42,698 bases of DNA from Sulfurivermis sp040755915 (lineage in GTDB: Bacteria > Pseudomonadota > Gammaproteobacteria > Thiohalomonadales > Thiohalomonadaceae). How positions within the stretch are numbered: position 1 is the first letter of the stretch; each line of letters begins with the position of its first letter. The stretch is taken from positions 1 to 42,698 of the forward strand of contig JBFLWM010000014.1 in the NCBI GenBank assembly GCA_040755915.1. Reading direction: 5' to 3'. The notes beneath the pieces are model-generated. The model had not been told where the DNA came from. It saw only the letters and a list, made by a program, of their open reading frames with translations, and did no database searches. This document shows positions 22,567 to 31,274 of this stretch, piece after piece. A program made the translations under genes and the position numbers.

Positions 22567-24338
22567 GGCGTGCGTACCAGCAGCAGCTGTTGCAGATCGC
22601 GTCGCAATACTGCCTGGCGTCCCGGGTCGTCTGTGGTACGCAACAGGTCTTCGTAGAGGGTGCGGGCATCGGTCGTCAACCCGGCCTTGGCCAGGGCCTG
22701 GGCGGCCTGGTAACGCGCCGTCTGTCCCCACGGGTCGAGCGACAGCGGTTGCGGCACCATGGCCGAACGCAGATACAGTGCCGCAGCCTCGAGTGGCCGC
22801 TCCTGCGCCAGCCGCGAGTCGGCCATCCAGTACCACAGCTCGCGCCTGAGCTGCACATCCGTCACCTGGGCCTGCAGGGCCTCGAACAGGCGATAGGCGG
22901 CATCATGCTCGCCGACCGTCTGCAGGTCGAACAGCACCTGAATCAGGCGATCCAGCTCCGGTCGCGACAGTTCCGCACTGTTGGCCACCATTTCTTGCAG
23001 GATTTTACCGGCCTCGGCGTAGTCCCCGCCCAGCAGCAGCACCCGCGCCTGGCGCAGCCGCCACATCACCCGGTCGATGCCCGGCGGCGGCTCGTCCAGG
23101 CCCGCCATCAGGCGCGCCGCCAGCGGCAGATCGCCGGCGGCGATCACCGGGTCGAGCAGCGTCCGGCGTACCGTCTCGGGAATGCTGCCGGCCTCGGCAT
23201 AGCGCGCGCTGGACAGATAAAGCTGGTGCAGCAGCTCCGCCCCCCCTTCCTGCTGCAACAGGTTCTGCACCAGGGCCGCATGGGCCTGCTGACGTGCCGC
23301 CGCACTGGCACCGTGCAGGGCCAGCAGGGCATGAATGGAACGGACACGAATGGGATACATGCGTCCCGCCGCCTGCGCCTTGGCCACCCAGGCGGCATCA
23401 TCGCCTATCAGCAGTTGTTCGCGGTTGCCCACCTGGCGCGCATAGGCGAGATAGGCGTCCCACAACGCATCGGCCGTCAGCTTGAACAGTTCGCGGTCGA
23501 GGGGTACCTGGCGGATACGGGAAAACACCTGTTCCAGGGCGATGGCCTGCGCCGCCGGGTCGGCTGCCCCCTGCGCCGCCTCGGCGGCGACGGCCTCAGC
23601 CTGCTGGCGCAGGGTCAGCGGCAAATCCTTCTCCTGCAACAGGGCGCGGGCCTCGCGCTGGACACGCCGCGCCTCCCACTGCCCGCTGCGCAGGCGCGCC
23701 AGCAGCAGGAGCGGACGGGCCTCGCGCAGCTCCAGGCCGTGCAATGCCTCTGCGGCATCGGCGGCGCGCCCCTGCCCCAGCAGCACCTGCGCGCTGAGCA
23801 GGGCATCCTCCTGGCCGCCGCGGCCGTAATCGTGGCGGTAGCGCAGCATGGCCGCATAGGCATCATCACCGCGGCCATCGGCACGGTAGCTCTGGATCAC
23901 CAGACGACGCCAGGCCGTCACTTCGAGGGGAACGCCGTTGCCGCCCCACAGCAGGGGACGCAGCAGGCGGCGGGCGGCTTCGCCCTGCCCCAGCTCGACG
24001 AGGGCGCGGGCGCGCCAGGTCTGTGTCCAACGGGAAAAATCGGCGGGAATATCGGCGGGCAGTTGCGTGGTGCGATCGTGCAGAACCTGCCACTCGGCAC
24101 CGGCCGCCAGCAACTGGACTCGGTGGCGCTCCCACGCCATCCAGCCGGCGGCATCATCCTGCCAGGCAGGCTGCTGTTGTTCCAGCAGCGCCAGCGCCAG
24201 GCGCGGCGCCCCGCCCGCCGCCAGGTCCTCCAGCTGCGCCAGCGAGTTCGCCCCGGCCGGGGAGGCGGCCAGCAGCGGCAACAGAAGCAACCAATGCAAA
24301 AAGCGGATGCCACCCCGGGGGCGGCATCCGCTTTTCAT
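22563..24338 (-). CDS. Exported TPR-rich protein, function unknown
   Basis: About 591 residues with a signal peptide (hydrophobic core FLHWLLLLPLLAASPAGA). The mature protein is a helical solenoid with many degenerate TPR-like repeats, such as EAAALYLRSAMVP and AAQALAKAGLTTDARTLYEDLL near the C-terminus, so it is probably a periplasmic scaffold. I do not recognise a named family. The start at 24338 gives an n-region rich in Arg, but no clear ribosome-binding site is seen, and ATG at 24350 is possible. The rplS terminator hairpin falls within the first codons, an unusual layout. Confidence 0.75.
   Translation of the reverse strand: MKSGCRPRGGIRFLHWLLLLPLLAASPAGANSLAQLEDLAAGGAPRLALALLEQQQPAWQDDAAGWMAWERHRVQLLAAGAEWQVLHDRTTQLPADIPADFSRWTQTWRARALVELGQGEAARRLLRPLLWGGNGVPLEVTAWRRLVIQSYRADGRGDDAYAAMLRYRHDYGRGGQEDALLSAQVLLGQGRAADAAEALHGLELREARPLLLLARLRSGQWEARRVQREARALLQEKDLPLTLRQQAEAVAAEAAQGAADPAAQAIALEQVFSRIRQVPLDRELFKLTADALWDAYLAYARQVGNREQLLIGDDAAWVAKAQAAGRMYPIRVRSIHALLALHGASAAARQQAHAALVQNLLQQEGGAELLHQLYLSSARYAEAGSIPETVRRTLLDPVIAAGDLPLAARLMAGLDEPPPGIDRVMWRLRQARVLLLGGDYAEAGKILQEMVANSAELSRPELDRLIQVLFDLQTVGEHDAAYRLFEALQAQVTDVQLRRELWYWMADSRLAQERPLEAAALYLRSAMVPQPLSLDPWGQTARYQAAQALAKAGLTTDARTLYEDLLRTTDDPGRQAVLRRDLQQLLLVRTP
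24299..24335. terminator. Intrinsic terminator after rplS, overlapping the next gene's start
   Basis: A perfect 13-bp stem (24299-24311 with 24323-24335) with an 11-nt loop is followed on the minus strand by a short T-run and preceded by A-rich sequence. It lies 67 nt after the rplS stop. It also overlaps the first codons of the TPR gene as called, so transcription of that gene may depend on read-through. Confidence 0.78.
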
Positions 24339-24402
24339 CAGCACAACCATGGCACCGTGACGGTAGCCCCTGCCTCGCGTGCGGCGGGCAGGACGGCGCA
24401 GC

Positions 24403-24747
24403 TTACAGCTTCTCTTTGATGCGGGCCGACTTGCCGGTACGGCCACGCAGGTAGTAGAGCTTGGCGCGGCTGACGTCGCCACGACGCTTCACTTCGATGG
24501 AAGCGATGGCCGGGCTGTAGGTCTGGAACACGCGCTCCACGCCCTCGCCATGGGACAGCTTGCGCACGGTGAACGCGGAGTTCAGGCCGCGATTGCGCTT
24601 GGCAATCACCAGACCCTCGAACGCCTGCAGACGCTCGCGGTTGCCTTCCTTCACCTTCACCTGCACCACGACGGTATCGCCGGCGCCGAATTCCGGCACC
24701 TCGCGGTTCATCTGTTCGGCTTCAAGTTGTTCGATGATGTTGCTCAT
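24403..24747 (-). CDS. rplS: 50S ribosomal protein L19
   Basis: A 114-residue ribosomal protein at the 30S-50S interface. The sequence MSNIIEQLEAEQMNREVPEFGAGDTVVV and the C-terminal VKRRGDVSRAKLYYLRGRTGKSARIKEKL are typical. The start at 24747 is the conserved one. It is the last gene of rpsP-rimM-trmD-rplS and lies 42 nt after trmD. Confidence 0.98.
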   Translation of the reverse strand: MSNIIEQLEAEQMNREVPEFGAGDTVVVQVKVKEGNRERLQAFEGLVIAKRNRGLNSAFTVRKLSHGEGVERVFQTYSPAIASIEVKRRGDVSRAKLYYLRGRTGKSARIKEKL

Positions 24748-24789
24748 GACACGTTCTCCGGAAAAATCCGCCGCATTATACACATAGAA

Positions 24790-25533
24790 TCAATTTTGTT
24801 CATGCTCGCCGATAAAATCGGCCAACAATTTTTGCTGTTCCCTGCTCAACTCCAGCCGCGCCAGCAGGTCGGGCCGGCGCAGCCAGGTGCGCCCCAGGGC
24901 CTGCCGTTCGCGCCAGCGCGCAATCGCCGCGTGGTCGCCGGACAGCAGCACCGCCGGTACCGCCTGCCCCTCCCATACCTCGGGGCGGGTATAGTGCGGG
25001 CAGTCAAGCAGGCCGCCGGCGAAGGAATCCTGCGCAGCGGAGGCCTCGTGGCCCAGCACGCCGGGCAGCAACCGTGCCACCGCGTCGATCAGCACCATCG
25101 CCGCCAGCTCGCCGCCGGAGAGGACATAGTCACCGATGGACCACTCCTCATCGACCTCGGCCTCGATGAAGCGTTCGTCGATGCCCTCGTAGCGCCCGGC
25201 CACCAGCAGGAGACGGCGGTGCCGTGCCAGCTGCTCAACGCCCGCCTGATCCAGCGGCCGCCCCTGGGGCGACAGATAGACCACGCGGGCCGGTTCGGGG
25301 TCTGCCGCCCTTGCCGCCTGCACCGCTTCGCGCAGCGGCTGCGCCAGCATCACCATCCCGGGACCGCCGCCGTAGGGACGGTCATCCACCGTGCGATGAT
25401 TGTCACAGGTGAAATCACGCGGGTTCCACAGCGCCAGGCGCAATATTTCCCGCTTCACCGCCCGCCCGGTCACGCCGTGCCCGGTCAGGGCATCAAACAT
25501 CGGCGGGAACAGGGTGACGACGTCGATGCGCAT
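24790..25533 (-). CDS. trmD: tRNA (guanine-N1)-methyltransferase TrmD
   Basis: A 247-residue SPOUT-fold enzyme that makes m1G37 in tRNAs reading CNN codons and prevents frameshifting. Landmarks are MRIDVVTLFPPMFDALTGHGVTGRAV, RPYGGGPGMVMLAQPL, LLVAGRYEGIDERFIE and the knotted DYVLSGGELAAMVLID. The catalytic Asp lies in the linker that follows (HEASAAQDSF). The ATG shares one base with the rimM stop. Confidence 0.97.
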   Translation of the reverse strand: MRIDVVTLFPPMFDALTGHGVTGRAVKREILRLALWNPRDFTCDNHRTVDDRPYGGGPGMVMLAQPLREAVQAARAADPEPARVVYLSPQGRPLDQAGVEQLARHRRLLLVAGRYEGIDERFIEAEVDEEWSIGDYVLSGGELAAMVLIDAVARLLPGVLGHEASAAQDSFAGGLLDCPHYTRPEVWEGQAVPAVLLSGDHAAIARWRERQALGRTWLRRPDLLARLELSREQQKLLADFIGEHEQN

Positions 25534-26045
25534 CAGAATTCGGGATCCCAGTCGACCCGCAGCAGGCCGCCGTCCAGGTCCACTTCGCGTATCACCTGTT
25601 CCACATAGGGCAGCAGGCGTTCGCGTTCGCCGCGCACCACCACCACGTCGTTGGCGCCGGTCTCCAGCAGGTGATCGACCACCCCCAGCTCGACGCCTTC
25701 CAGCGTTACCACCTTCAGGCCGATGAGGTCGGCCCAGTAAATCTCCCCCGCCGCCGCCCGCGGCAGCTGGCTGCGGACAATGGCGATGTCACACCCCACC
25801 AGTGTCGCCGCCGCATCACGGTCATCGCAGCCCTCGATATGGGCGACGATGCCCTTGCCGTGGATGCGGCCGTCCAGCGGCTTCATCGGCTGCCACTGGC
25901 CGTCGCGCAACACCAGCCAGGGGCTGTAGCGAAGTATGTTGTCCAGCGGCTGGGTATGGGAAAAAACCTTCACCCAGCCGCGCACGCCGAACAGGCCGGC
26001 AATGCGGCCCACCACAATCGGCTTGTCCTGTCCGGACTCAACCAT
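25533..26045 (-). CDS. rimM: Ribosome maturation factor RimM
   Basis: A 170-residue 30S assembly factor that binds S19. It has an N-terminal RimM domain (IVVGRIAGLFGVRGWVKVFSHT) and a C-terminal PRC-barrel (YWADLIGLKVVTLEGVELGVVDHLLETGANDVVVV). It begins 37 nt after rpsP and overlaps trmD by one base, as in the classic operon. Confidence 0.97.
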   Translation of the reverse strand: MVESGQDKPIVVGRIAGLFGVRGWVKVFSHTQPLDNILRYSPWLVLRDGQWQPMKPLDGRIHGKGIVAHIEGCDDRDAAATLVGCDIAIVRSQLPRAAAGEIYWADLIGLKVVTLEGVELGVVDHLLETGANDVVVVRGERERLLPYVEQVIREVDLDGGLLRVDWDPEF

Positions 26046-26082
26046 CAGCGCACTCAGCCGCGCGGCGATGGCGGGAACGGTA

Positions 26083-26322
26083 TCAGGCGCTCTGCTTCAG
26101 CAGGCTGGCAACGCGCTCGGAGGCCTGGGCGCCCTGCGACAGCCAGTAGTCGACGCGCGCACGGTCGATGCGCACCTTCTCCTCGCTCGCCGCAGCGATG
26201 GGATTGAAGAAACCCAGACGCTCGATGAAGCGGCCGTCACGACGGTTGCGGCTGTCGGTAACGACGATGTGGTAGAACGGGCGCTTCTTGGCGCCGCCAC
26301 GTGCCATGCGGATAGTAACCAT
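26083..26322 (-). CDS. rpsP: 30S ribosomal protein S16
   Basis: A 79-residue 30S assembly protein: MVTIRMARGGAKKRPFYHIVVTDSRNRRDGRFIERLGFFNP is the conserved core. The start at 26322 follows the family; an upstream in-frame extension is not credible. It is the first gene of rpsP-rimM-trmD-rplS. Confidence 0.97.
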   Translation of the reverse strand: MVTIRMARGGAKKRPFYHIVVTDSRNRRDGRFIERLGFFNPIAAASEEKVRIDRARVDYWLSQGAQASERVASLLKQSA

Positions 26323-26355
26323 TGTGTAAAAAATCCTCGTGTACACAAACAAACG

Positions 26356-26377
26356 GGGCCGCTGACTTCAGCGGCCC
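26356..26377 (-). promoter_or_regulatory. Hairpin in the rpsP leader
   Basis: A perfect 10-bp GC-rich stem (GGGCCGCTGA paired with TCAGCGGCCC, 2-nt loop) lies in the rpsP 5' leader, 34 nt before the start, and is followed by GTTTGTTTGTG. It could be an attenuator or a processing or stability element. Confidence 0.45.
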
Positions 26378-26394
26378 ACGGCGGAAAGCCGCAT

Positions 26395-26400
26395 ATTCTA
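26395..26400 (-). promoter_or_regulatory. Candidate -10 for the rpsP operon
   Basis: TAGAAT on the minus strand, 73 nt before rpsP, lies just downstream of the ffh terminator's T-run. The -35 is weak (T-rich). The position, between an upstream terminator and a ribosomal operon, makes it a reasonable start site. Confidence 0.4.
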
Positions 26401-26410
26401 TGCCAGACAA

Positions 26411-26543
26411 GAAAAAAAAAGAACAGGTACGAGGCAAAAGGTGCGAGATATGACAGAGGTGCCCGCTACGTGGGTGCGCTTTGGATGTCGATAACGTGCG
26501 CGGAGTGCAATCCAACCTCGCACCCTGTCCAACGCCCCGTACC
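26411..26543 (-). terminator. Long-armed intrinsic terminator after ffh
   Basis: On the minus strand, arms 26543-26517 and 26447-26426 pair through GGTACG-GGC with GCC-CGTACC and GGTGCGAG with CTCGCACC, enclosing about 69 nt. The closing arm is followed within 2 nt by TTCTTTTTTTTT. It starts 10 nt after the ffh stop. The large enclosed loop is unusual for a plain terminator. Confidence 0.7.
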
Positions 26544-26552
26544 TTATTGATT

Positions 26553-27911
26553 TTAAAAGGGCATTCCCGGCGGCATACGCCCCTTGAGGGCGCGCATCAT
26601 CTTGGCCATGCCGCCGCCGGACATCTTTTTCATCATCTTCTGCATCTGGGCAAACTGCTTGAGCAGGCGATTGACGTCCTGCACCTGGGTACCGGAACCG
26701 TCCGCGATACGGCGCTTGCGCGAGCCCTTGATGAGGTCGGGATGCTGGCGCTCCTGCGGCGTCATGGAGTTGATGATCGCCTCCAGCCGCCTGAATTCCT
26801 TGTCATTCACCTGATTCTTCACCGCCGCCGGCACCTGTCCCATGCCCGGCAGCTTGTCCAGCAGGCTGGCCACGCCGCCCATGTTCTGCATCTGGCGCAA
26901 CTGGTCGCGGAAATCCGCCAGGTCGAAGCCCTTGCCCTTGCTGATCTTCCTGGCCAGCTTCTCCGCCTGCTCGCGGTCGACCTTGGCCTGCACCTCCTCC
27001 ACCAGGGACAGCACGTCGCCCATGCCCAGGATGCGCGAGGCGACACGGTCGGGATGGAACGGCTCCAGGGCGGTGGTCTTTTCGCCCACGCCGAGGAACT
27101 TGATGGGCTTGCCGGTGATCTGGCGCACCGACAGGGCGGCACCGCCGCGGGCATCGCCGTCGGTCTTGGTCAGCACCACGCCGGTGAGCGGCAGGGCATC
27201 TCCGAAGGCCTTGGCGGTATTGGCGGCATCCTGGCCGGTCATGCTGTCCACCACGAACAGGGTCTCGGCCGGCTCCAGCGCACCGTGCAGGCGCTGGATC
27301 TCCGCCATCATGTCGGCATCGATGTGCAGGCGGCCGGCGGTGTCGACGATGACCACGTCGAGATAGTGCTTGCGGGCATAGTCCACCGCAGCGCGGCCGA
27401 TGGCCGCCGGGTCCTGGGTGGTTTCGCTGGGGAAGAATTCCACCCCGATCTCGCCGGCCAGGGTCTGCAACTGCTTGATGGCCGCCGGGCGATAGATGTC
27501 GGCGCTGACCACCAGAACCTTCTTCTCCTGGCTCTCCTTCAGCCAGCGCGCCAGCTTGCCCACGGTGGTGGTCTTGCCGGAGCCCTGCAGGCCGGCCATC
27601 AGCACCACGGCAGGGGGGCGGACGTTGAGGTTGAGCGTGGCCTGGGTGTCGCCCATCAGGCGCACCAGCTCGTCGTGAACGACCTTCACCAGCACCTGGC
27701 CTGGGGTGAGGCTGGACATCACCTCCTGGCCCACGGCGCGCACGCGCACCTGCTCGATGAAGTCGCGCACCACCGGCAGGGCCACGTCGGCCTCCAGCAG
27801 GGCCATGCGCACCTCGCGCAGGGTGTCCTTGATGTTGTCTTCGGTGAGGCGACCGGCGCCGCGCAGGGTGCGCAGCGTCCGTGTCAGCCGTTCGCTGAGG
27901 CTGTCAAACAT
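26553..27911 (-). CDS. ffh: Signal recognition particle GTPase Ffh
   Basis: A 452-residue SRP54 protein that with 4.5S RNA targets nascent membrane proteins to FtsY and SecYEG. The N domain (about 1-90) precedes the G domain with GLQGSGKTTTVGKLA (about 107-121), DTAGRLHID and TKTDGDARGG. A methionine-rich M domain ends in MKKMSGGGMAKMMRALKGRMPPGMPF. It is divergent from ypjD-yfjD, with one hydrolase gene between, close to the E. coli layout. Confidence 0.98.
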   Translation of the reverse strand: MFDSLSERLTRTLRTLRGAGRLTEDNIKDTLREVRMALLEADVALPVVRDFIEQVRVRAVGQEVMSSLTPGQVLVKVVHDELVRLMGDTQATLNLNVRPPAVVLMAGLQGSGKTTTVGKLARWLKESQEKKVLVVSADIYRPAAIKQLQTLAGEIGVEFFPSETTQDPAAIGRAAVDYARKHYLDVVIVDTAGRLHIDADMMAEIQRLHGALEPAETLFVVDSMTGQDAANTAKAFGDALPLTGVVLTKTDGDARGGAALSVRQITGKPIKFLGVGEKTTALEPFHPDRVASRILGMGDVLSLVEEVQAKVDREQAEKLARKISKGKGFDLADFRDQLRQMQNMGGVASLLDKLPGMGQVPAAVKNQVNDKEFRRLEAIINSMTPQERQHPDLIKGSRKRRIADGSGTQVQDVNRLLKQFAQMQKMMKKMSGGGMAKMMRALKGRMPPGMPF

Positions 27912-27965
27912 GTAACGGATTCCACAATGCGGGCGGGAGCACTCCCGCCGGGGATGAGGCGGGGA

Positions 27966-28730
27966 TTATACCGTGAAGCGTTCGCCGCCGGTGAGGTGGC
28001 CCACATCATAGTTGGCCAGCAGGGTGCGTACTTCCTGATAGATGCGCTCCTCCGCCCCGGGCTTGGCGTGGGTCAGCCAGATGCGCGGGCGGTGACGCAG
28101 CTTGACCAGGTCCTCGGCCAGCAGGTCCGGACAGTAATGCCGCGCCATACGGCACAACTCCCGCTCGGAATTGGGGAAGGCCGCCTCAACGATCAGCAGA
28201 TCCAGTCGCGGACCGGCATTGAGGGCATCCCAGAAGGTGTCATTGGTGGTGGTATCGCCGCTGAAGGCAAACACCCCCTCCGGGGTCGTGATGCGATAAC
28301 CCACGGTCGGCACGATATGGTTTACCGGGATCATCTCGAAGCGACGCTGTCCCAGGGAGATGACCTCGCCGGGGGTGAGGGCCTGGAAACGCAGCACCGG
28401 CCGCTCCGGGTGCGGCAGACGGGTGAAGTCGGGCCAGATGACACCGTTGAAGACATGCTGCTGCAGGGCGCGAATGGTATCGGGCAAGGCGTGGATCAGG
28501 ATCGGCGCATCGATGCGATCGAAGACCGAGTCCACCACCAGCGGGATGGCATGAATATGATCGAGATGCGAGTGGGTGAGAAAAATGTGCTTGATATGCG
28601 CCATCTCCTCCAGCGTCAGATCACCAACACCACTGCCGGCATCCAGCAGAATGTCCTTGTCCAGCAGGAAAGAGGTCGTCCGGAGACCGGCTCCGATGCC
28701 GCCACTGCAACCCAATACCCGAATATCCAT
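27966..28730 (-). CDS. Metallo-beta-lactamase-fold hydrolase (class II PDE-like)
   Basis: A 254-residue MBL-fold enzyme. The metal motif is THSHLDHIHAIPLVVD, with later ligands FSGDTTTND (Asp) and WLTHAKPG (His). The overall pattern (MDIRVLGCSGG, LLDAGSGVGDLTLEEM, HALPDTIRALQQHVFNGVIWPDF) resembles class II 3',5'-cyclic-nucleotide phosphodiesterases, though RNase Z-like relatives share it. It may hydrolyse cAMP, but this is family-level inference. The start at 28730 has GGAG at good spacing; an ATG 18 nt upstream is possible. It lies 54 nt before ffh on the same strand. Confidence 0.88.
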   Translation of the reverse strand: MDIRVLGCSGGIGAGLRTTSFLLDKDILLDAGSGVGDLTLEEMAHIKHIFLTHSHLDHIHAIPLVVDSVFDRIDAPILIHALPDTIRALQQHVFNGVIWPDFTRLPHPERPVLRFQALTPGEVISLGQRRFEMIPVNHIVPTVGYRITTPEGVFAFSGDTTTNDTFWDALNAGPRLDLLIVEAAFPNSERELCRMARHYCPDLLAEDLVKLRHRPRIWLTHAKPGAEERIYQEVRTLLANYDVGHLTGGERFTV

Positions 28731-28984
28731 ACCCCAGTCTCCCAACACCCTCTCCTGCGGCGGACTCCCTGTGTGCGCCCGCAGTCACGGTTCTAGCACC
28801 ATGATTCGGCTGCTTTTGTAGCACGATATGCCGCCTTTGCACACTGCCGCCCATCAGAGAATAAGGCAAGCCCGGCGGACACTCTAGCCAGGACGTGAGC
28901 CGAATCACGTCTCTTCCCGGTGATGCGCTTCAACGCCACCGCCAGTTATGCGATGATGCCCGCCAGACTGAAAGCCTGACCACC

Positions 28985-29791
28985 ATGACCATTGCCCTCA
29001 CCTTTCTCGCCGTCGCCTTCTATTTCGTAGCCACCATGCTGCTGCTGCGCCGCCTGGCGCTGGGGGCGGCAGCCAGCGAACGCTCGCGCATGCCGGCCCT
29101 GCTGCTGGGCCTGGCGGGCGTCGCCCTGCACGGTTTTCTGGTGTATCAGGTCATCTTCCTGCCGCAGGGCCTGGACCTGGAGTTTTTCCATGTCGTCTCC
29201 CTCATCGCCTGGCTGGTGGCCCTGCTGCTGCTGCTCGCCGCCCTCACCCAGCCGGTGGAAAATCTCGGTTGCGTGGTGCTGCCCCTGAGCGCGCTGGCGC
29301 TGGTACTGCAAACCGTCTGGCCTGCCGCCCCCAACCTGCTGTCCCGCCTCAGCGCCGAGATGCAGGCCCACATCCTGCTCTCCATCCTGGCCTACAGCCT
29401 GCTGGCCCTGGCCGCCGTGCAGGCCATGCTGCTGGCCATCCAGGACCGTCACCTGCGCAACCGCCACCCCGGCGGCTTCATCCGCGCCCTGCCGCCGCTG
29501 GAAACCATGGAGCGCATGCTGTTCCACATGATCGGCCTGGGCTTTGTGCTGCTCAGCCTGTCCCTGCTGTCCGGTGTGCTGTATCTGGAAGACATGTTCG
29601 CCCAGCACCTGGTACACAAGACCGTGCTTTCGGTCATTGCCTGGCTGGTGTTCGCCGTCCTGCTGTGGGGGCGCTGGCGTTCGGGATGGCGTGGCCGCAA
29701 GGCCATCTTCTGGACCCTGGCCGGTTTTGTCCTGCTGATGACCGCCTACCTGGGCAGCAAGCTGGTCCTGGAACTGATCCTGCACCGCTAG
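28985..29791 (+). CDS. ypjD: Inner-membrane protein YpjD (CcsA/CcmC-like)
   Basis: A 268-residue integral membrane protein with about eight helices and the HLVHKTVLSVIAWLVFAVLLWGRWRSGWRGRKA segment typical of YpjD, related to cytochrome c assembly proteins of the CcsA/CcmC type. The E. coli homologue lies between ffh and yfjD and was linked to metal transport with the CNNM protein. The start at 28985 removes a non-conserved N-terminal extension. The 254 nt between this gene and the divergent hydrolase hold no recognisable gene. Confidence 0.9.
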   Translation: MTIALTFLAVAFYFVATMLLLRRLALGAAASERSRMPALLLGLAGVALHGFLVYQVIFLPQGLDLEFFHVVSLIAWLVALLLLLAALTQPVENLGCVVLPLSALALVLQTVWPAAPNLLSRLSAEMQAHILLSILAYSLLALAAVQAMLLAIQDRHLRNRHPGGFIRALPPLETMERMLFHMIGLGFVLLSLSLLSGVLYLEDMFAQHLVHKTVLSVIAWLVFAVLLWGRWRSGWRGRKAIFWTLAGFVLLMTAYLGSKLVLELILHR

Positions 29792-29818
29792 CCGGCAGCC
29801 CCCGGCGCTCTGCAAGGG

Positions 29819-29848
29819 TTGACAACACCCCACGCAACCCTTTGTAAT
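29819..29848 (+). promoter_or_regulatory. Sigma-70-type promoter for yfjD
   Basis: TTGACA (29819-29824) and TGTAAT (29843-29848) are separated by 18 nt, 35 nt before the yfjD start. The -35 is perfect and the -10 has 5 of 6 consensus bases. An inverted repeat AAGGGTTG/CAACCCTT (29814-29842) overlaps it and could be an operator or a weak ypjD terminator. Confidence 0.65.
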
Positions 29849-29882
29849 CAAAAAACTTTAATAACACAGGATTTATCCCTTC

Positions 29883-31181
29883 TTGATCGACGACATACCA
29901 ACCGGCCTTTTGGTCGGCACCCTGCTGGTCCTCATCTTCCTCTCCGCCTTCTTCTCCGGCTCGGAAACCGGCCTGTTCAGCCTGAACCGCTACCGCCTGC
30001 GCCATCTGGTGAAAAAGGCCGGCCACCCCGGGGCACGCCGCGCCCATGACCTGCTGCAGCGCCCGGATCGTCTCATCGGGCTGATCCTGCTGGGCAACAA
30101 CTTCGTCAACATCCTCGCCTCGTCCACCGCCACCCTGCTGGGACTGAAGCTGTTCGGCGAGGCGGGCATCGCCATCGCCACCGGCGTGCTCACCTTCGTG
30201 ATCCTGATCTTTGCCGAGGTTGCCCCCAAGACGGTGGCCGCCCTGCATCCGGAACGCGTCGCCTTCGCCGTGGCCTTTGTGCTCAAACCCCTGCTCAGGG
30301 TGCTGTATCCGCTGGTATGGGCGGTCAATGCCATCGCCAACGGCCTGCTGCGCCTGTTCGGCATCTCCACCGCCGACGCCCCCAAGCTGCACCTGTCCAG
30401 TGACGAGCTGCGCACCGTGGTACACGAGGCGGGCAACATGATCCCGCAACGCCATCAGCAGATGCTGTTGTCCATCCTCGACCTGGAAAAGGTCACGGTG
30501 GAAGACATCATGATCCCGCGCAACGAGATCACCGGCATCGACCTGGAGGACGACTGGAACGACATCCTGCAGCAGATCAGCAGCAGCCAGCACACCCGCC
30601 TGCCGGTATACAAGGGCGGCATCGACAATGTGCTCGGCATCGTGCACCTGCGCAACGTGCTGGCCGTGCACAAGCATGGCGAGCTGACCCGCGACGCCTT
30701 CATGAAGGTGATCCGCGATCCCTACTTCATTCCGGAGGGCACCGCACTCAACACCCAGCTGCTCCATTTCCAGCAGCAGCGCCGCCGTATCGCCCTGGTG
30801 GTGGACGAGTACGGCGACATTCAGGGACTGGTCACGCTGGATGACATCCTCGAGGAGATCGTCGGCGAGTTCACCACCGATCCGGCGGCCCGCAGCAAGG
30901 ACATCCATCCCCAGGAGGATGGTACCTACCTGGTGGAAGGCAGTGCCAATGTGCGCGACCTGAACCGGCTGATGCAGTGGAACCTGCCCACCGACGGGCC
31001 GAAGACACTGAACGGCATGATCATCGAGTATCTGGAGACCATCCCGGAGGCCGGCACCAGCCTGCTGCTTGCCGGCTATCCGCTGGAAATCGTGCAAACC
31101 ACGGCGAATGCGGTAAAGACCGTACGCATCGATCCCAACTTCCGGGAAAAGACGCTCGCCGACTCAGCGGACCAAGGGTAG
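29883..31181 (+). CDS. yfjD: CNNM/CorB-type membrane transport protein YfjD
   Basis: A 432-residue HlyC/CorC-family protein. The N-terminal CNNM (DUF21) domain has four helices and the signature FSGSETGLFSLNRYRLRHL. Two CBS domains follow (VEDIMIPRNEITGID and FMKVIRDPYFIPEGT), then a CorC-HlyC domain (LVEGSANVRDLNRLMQWNLPT). Members are linked to Mg2+ or Co2+ efflux. The only credible start is a TTG at 29883, with AGGA about 12 nt upstream. A perfect -35 promoter lies in front of it. Confidence 0.94.
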   Translation: MIDDIPTGLLVGTLLVLIFLSAFFSGSETGLFSLNRYRLRHLVKKAGHPGARRAHDLLQRPDRLIGLILLGNNFVNILASSTATLLGLKLFGEAGIAIATGVLTFVILIFAEVAPKTVAALHPERVAFAVAFVLKPLLRVLYPLVWAVNAIANGLLRLFGISTADAPKLHLSSDELRTVVHEAGNMIPQRHQQMLLSILDLEKVTVEDIMIPRNEITGIDLEDDWNDILQQISSSQHTRLPVYKGGIDNVLGIVHLRNVLAVHKHGELTRDAFMKVIRDPYFIPEGTALNTQLLHFQQQRRRIALVVDEYGDIQGLVTLDDILEEIVGEFTTDPAARSKDIHPQEDGTYLVEGSANVRDLNRLMQWNLPTDGPKTLNGMIIEYLETIPEAGTSLLLAGYPLEIVQTTANAVKTVRIDPNFREKTLADSADQG

Positions 31182-31210
31182 CAGAGGGCCGATGCATGGC
31201 GCTGGCGGGA

Positions 31211-31241
31211 TGTACACTAACCATGCCGGCATGGCTATACT
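31211..31241 (+). promoter_or_regulatory. Promoter with a palindromic operator for FHA-PilZ
   Basis: TATACT (31236-31241) is a good -10, 33 nt before the FHA start; TGTACA (31211-31216) is a possible -35, with a long 19-nt spacer. A perfect 14-bp palindrome CCATGCCGGCATGG (31221-31234) fills the spacer. Its placement is typical of a repressor site or of a MerR-type activator at an over-long spacer. Confidence 0.45.
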
Positions 31242-31274
31242 AGCCGGCAAGAACAATTTAGCGGAGTGGCCTGC

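Noticed and set aside
27932..27949. Stem of 8 bp just downstream of the MBL hydrolase gene as a terminator
   Set aside because: No T-run follows and the stem lies within 20 nt of the ffh start; too weak to call.
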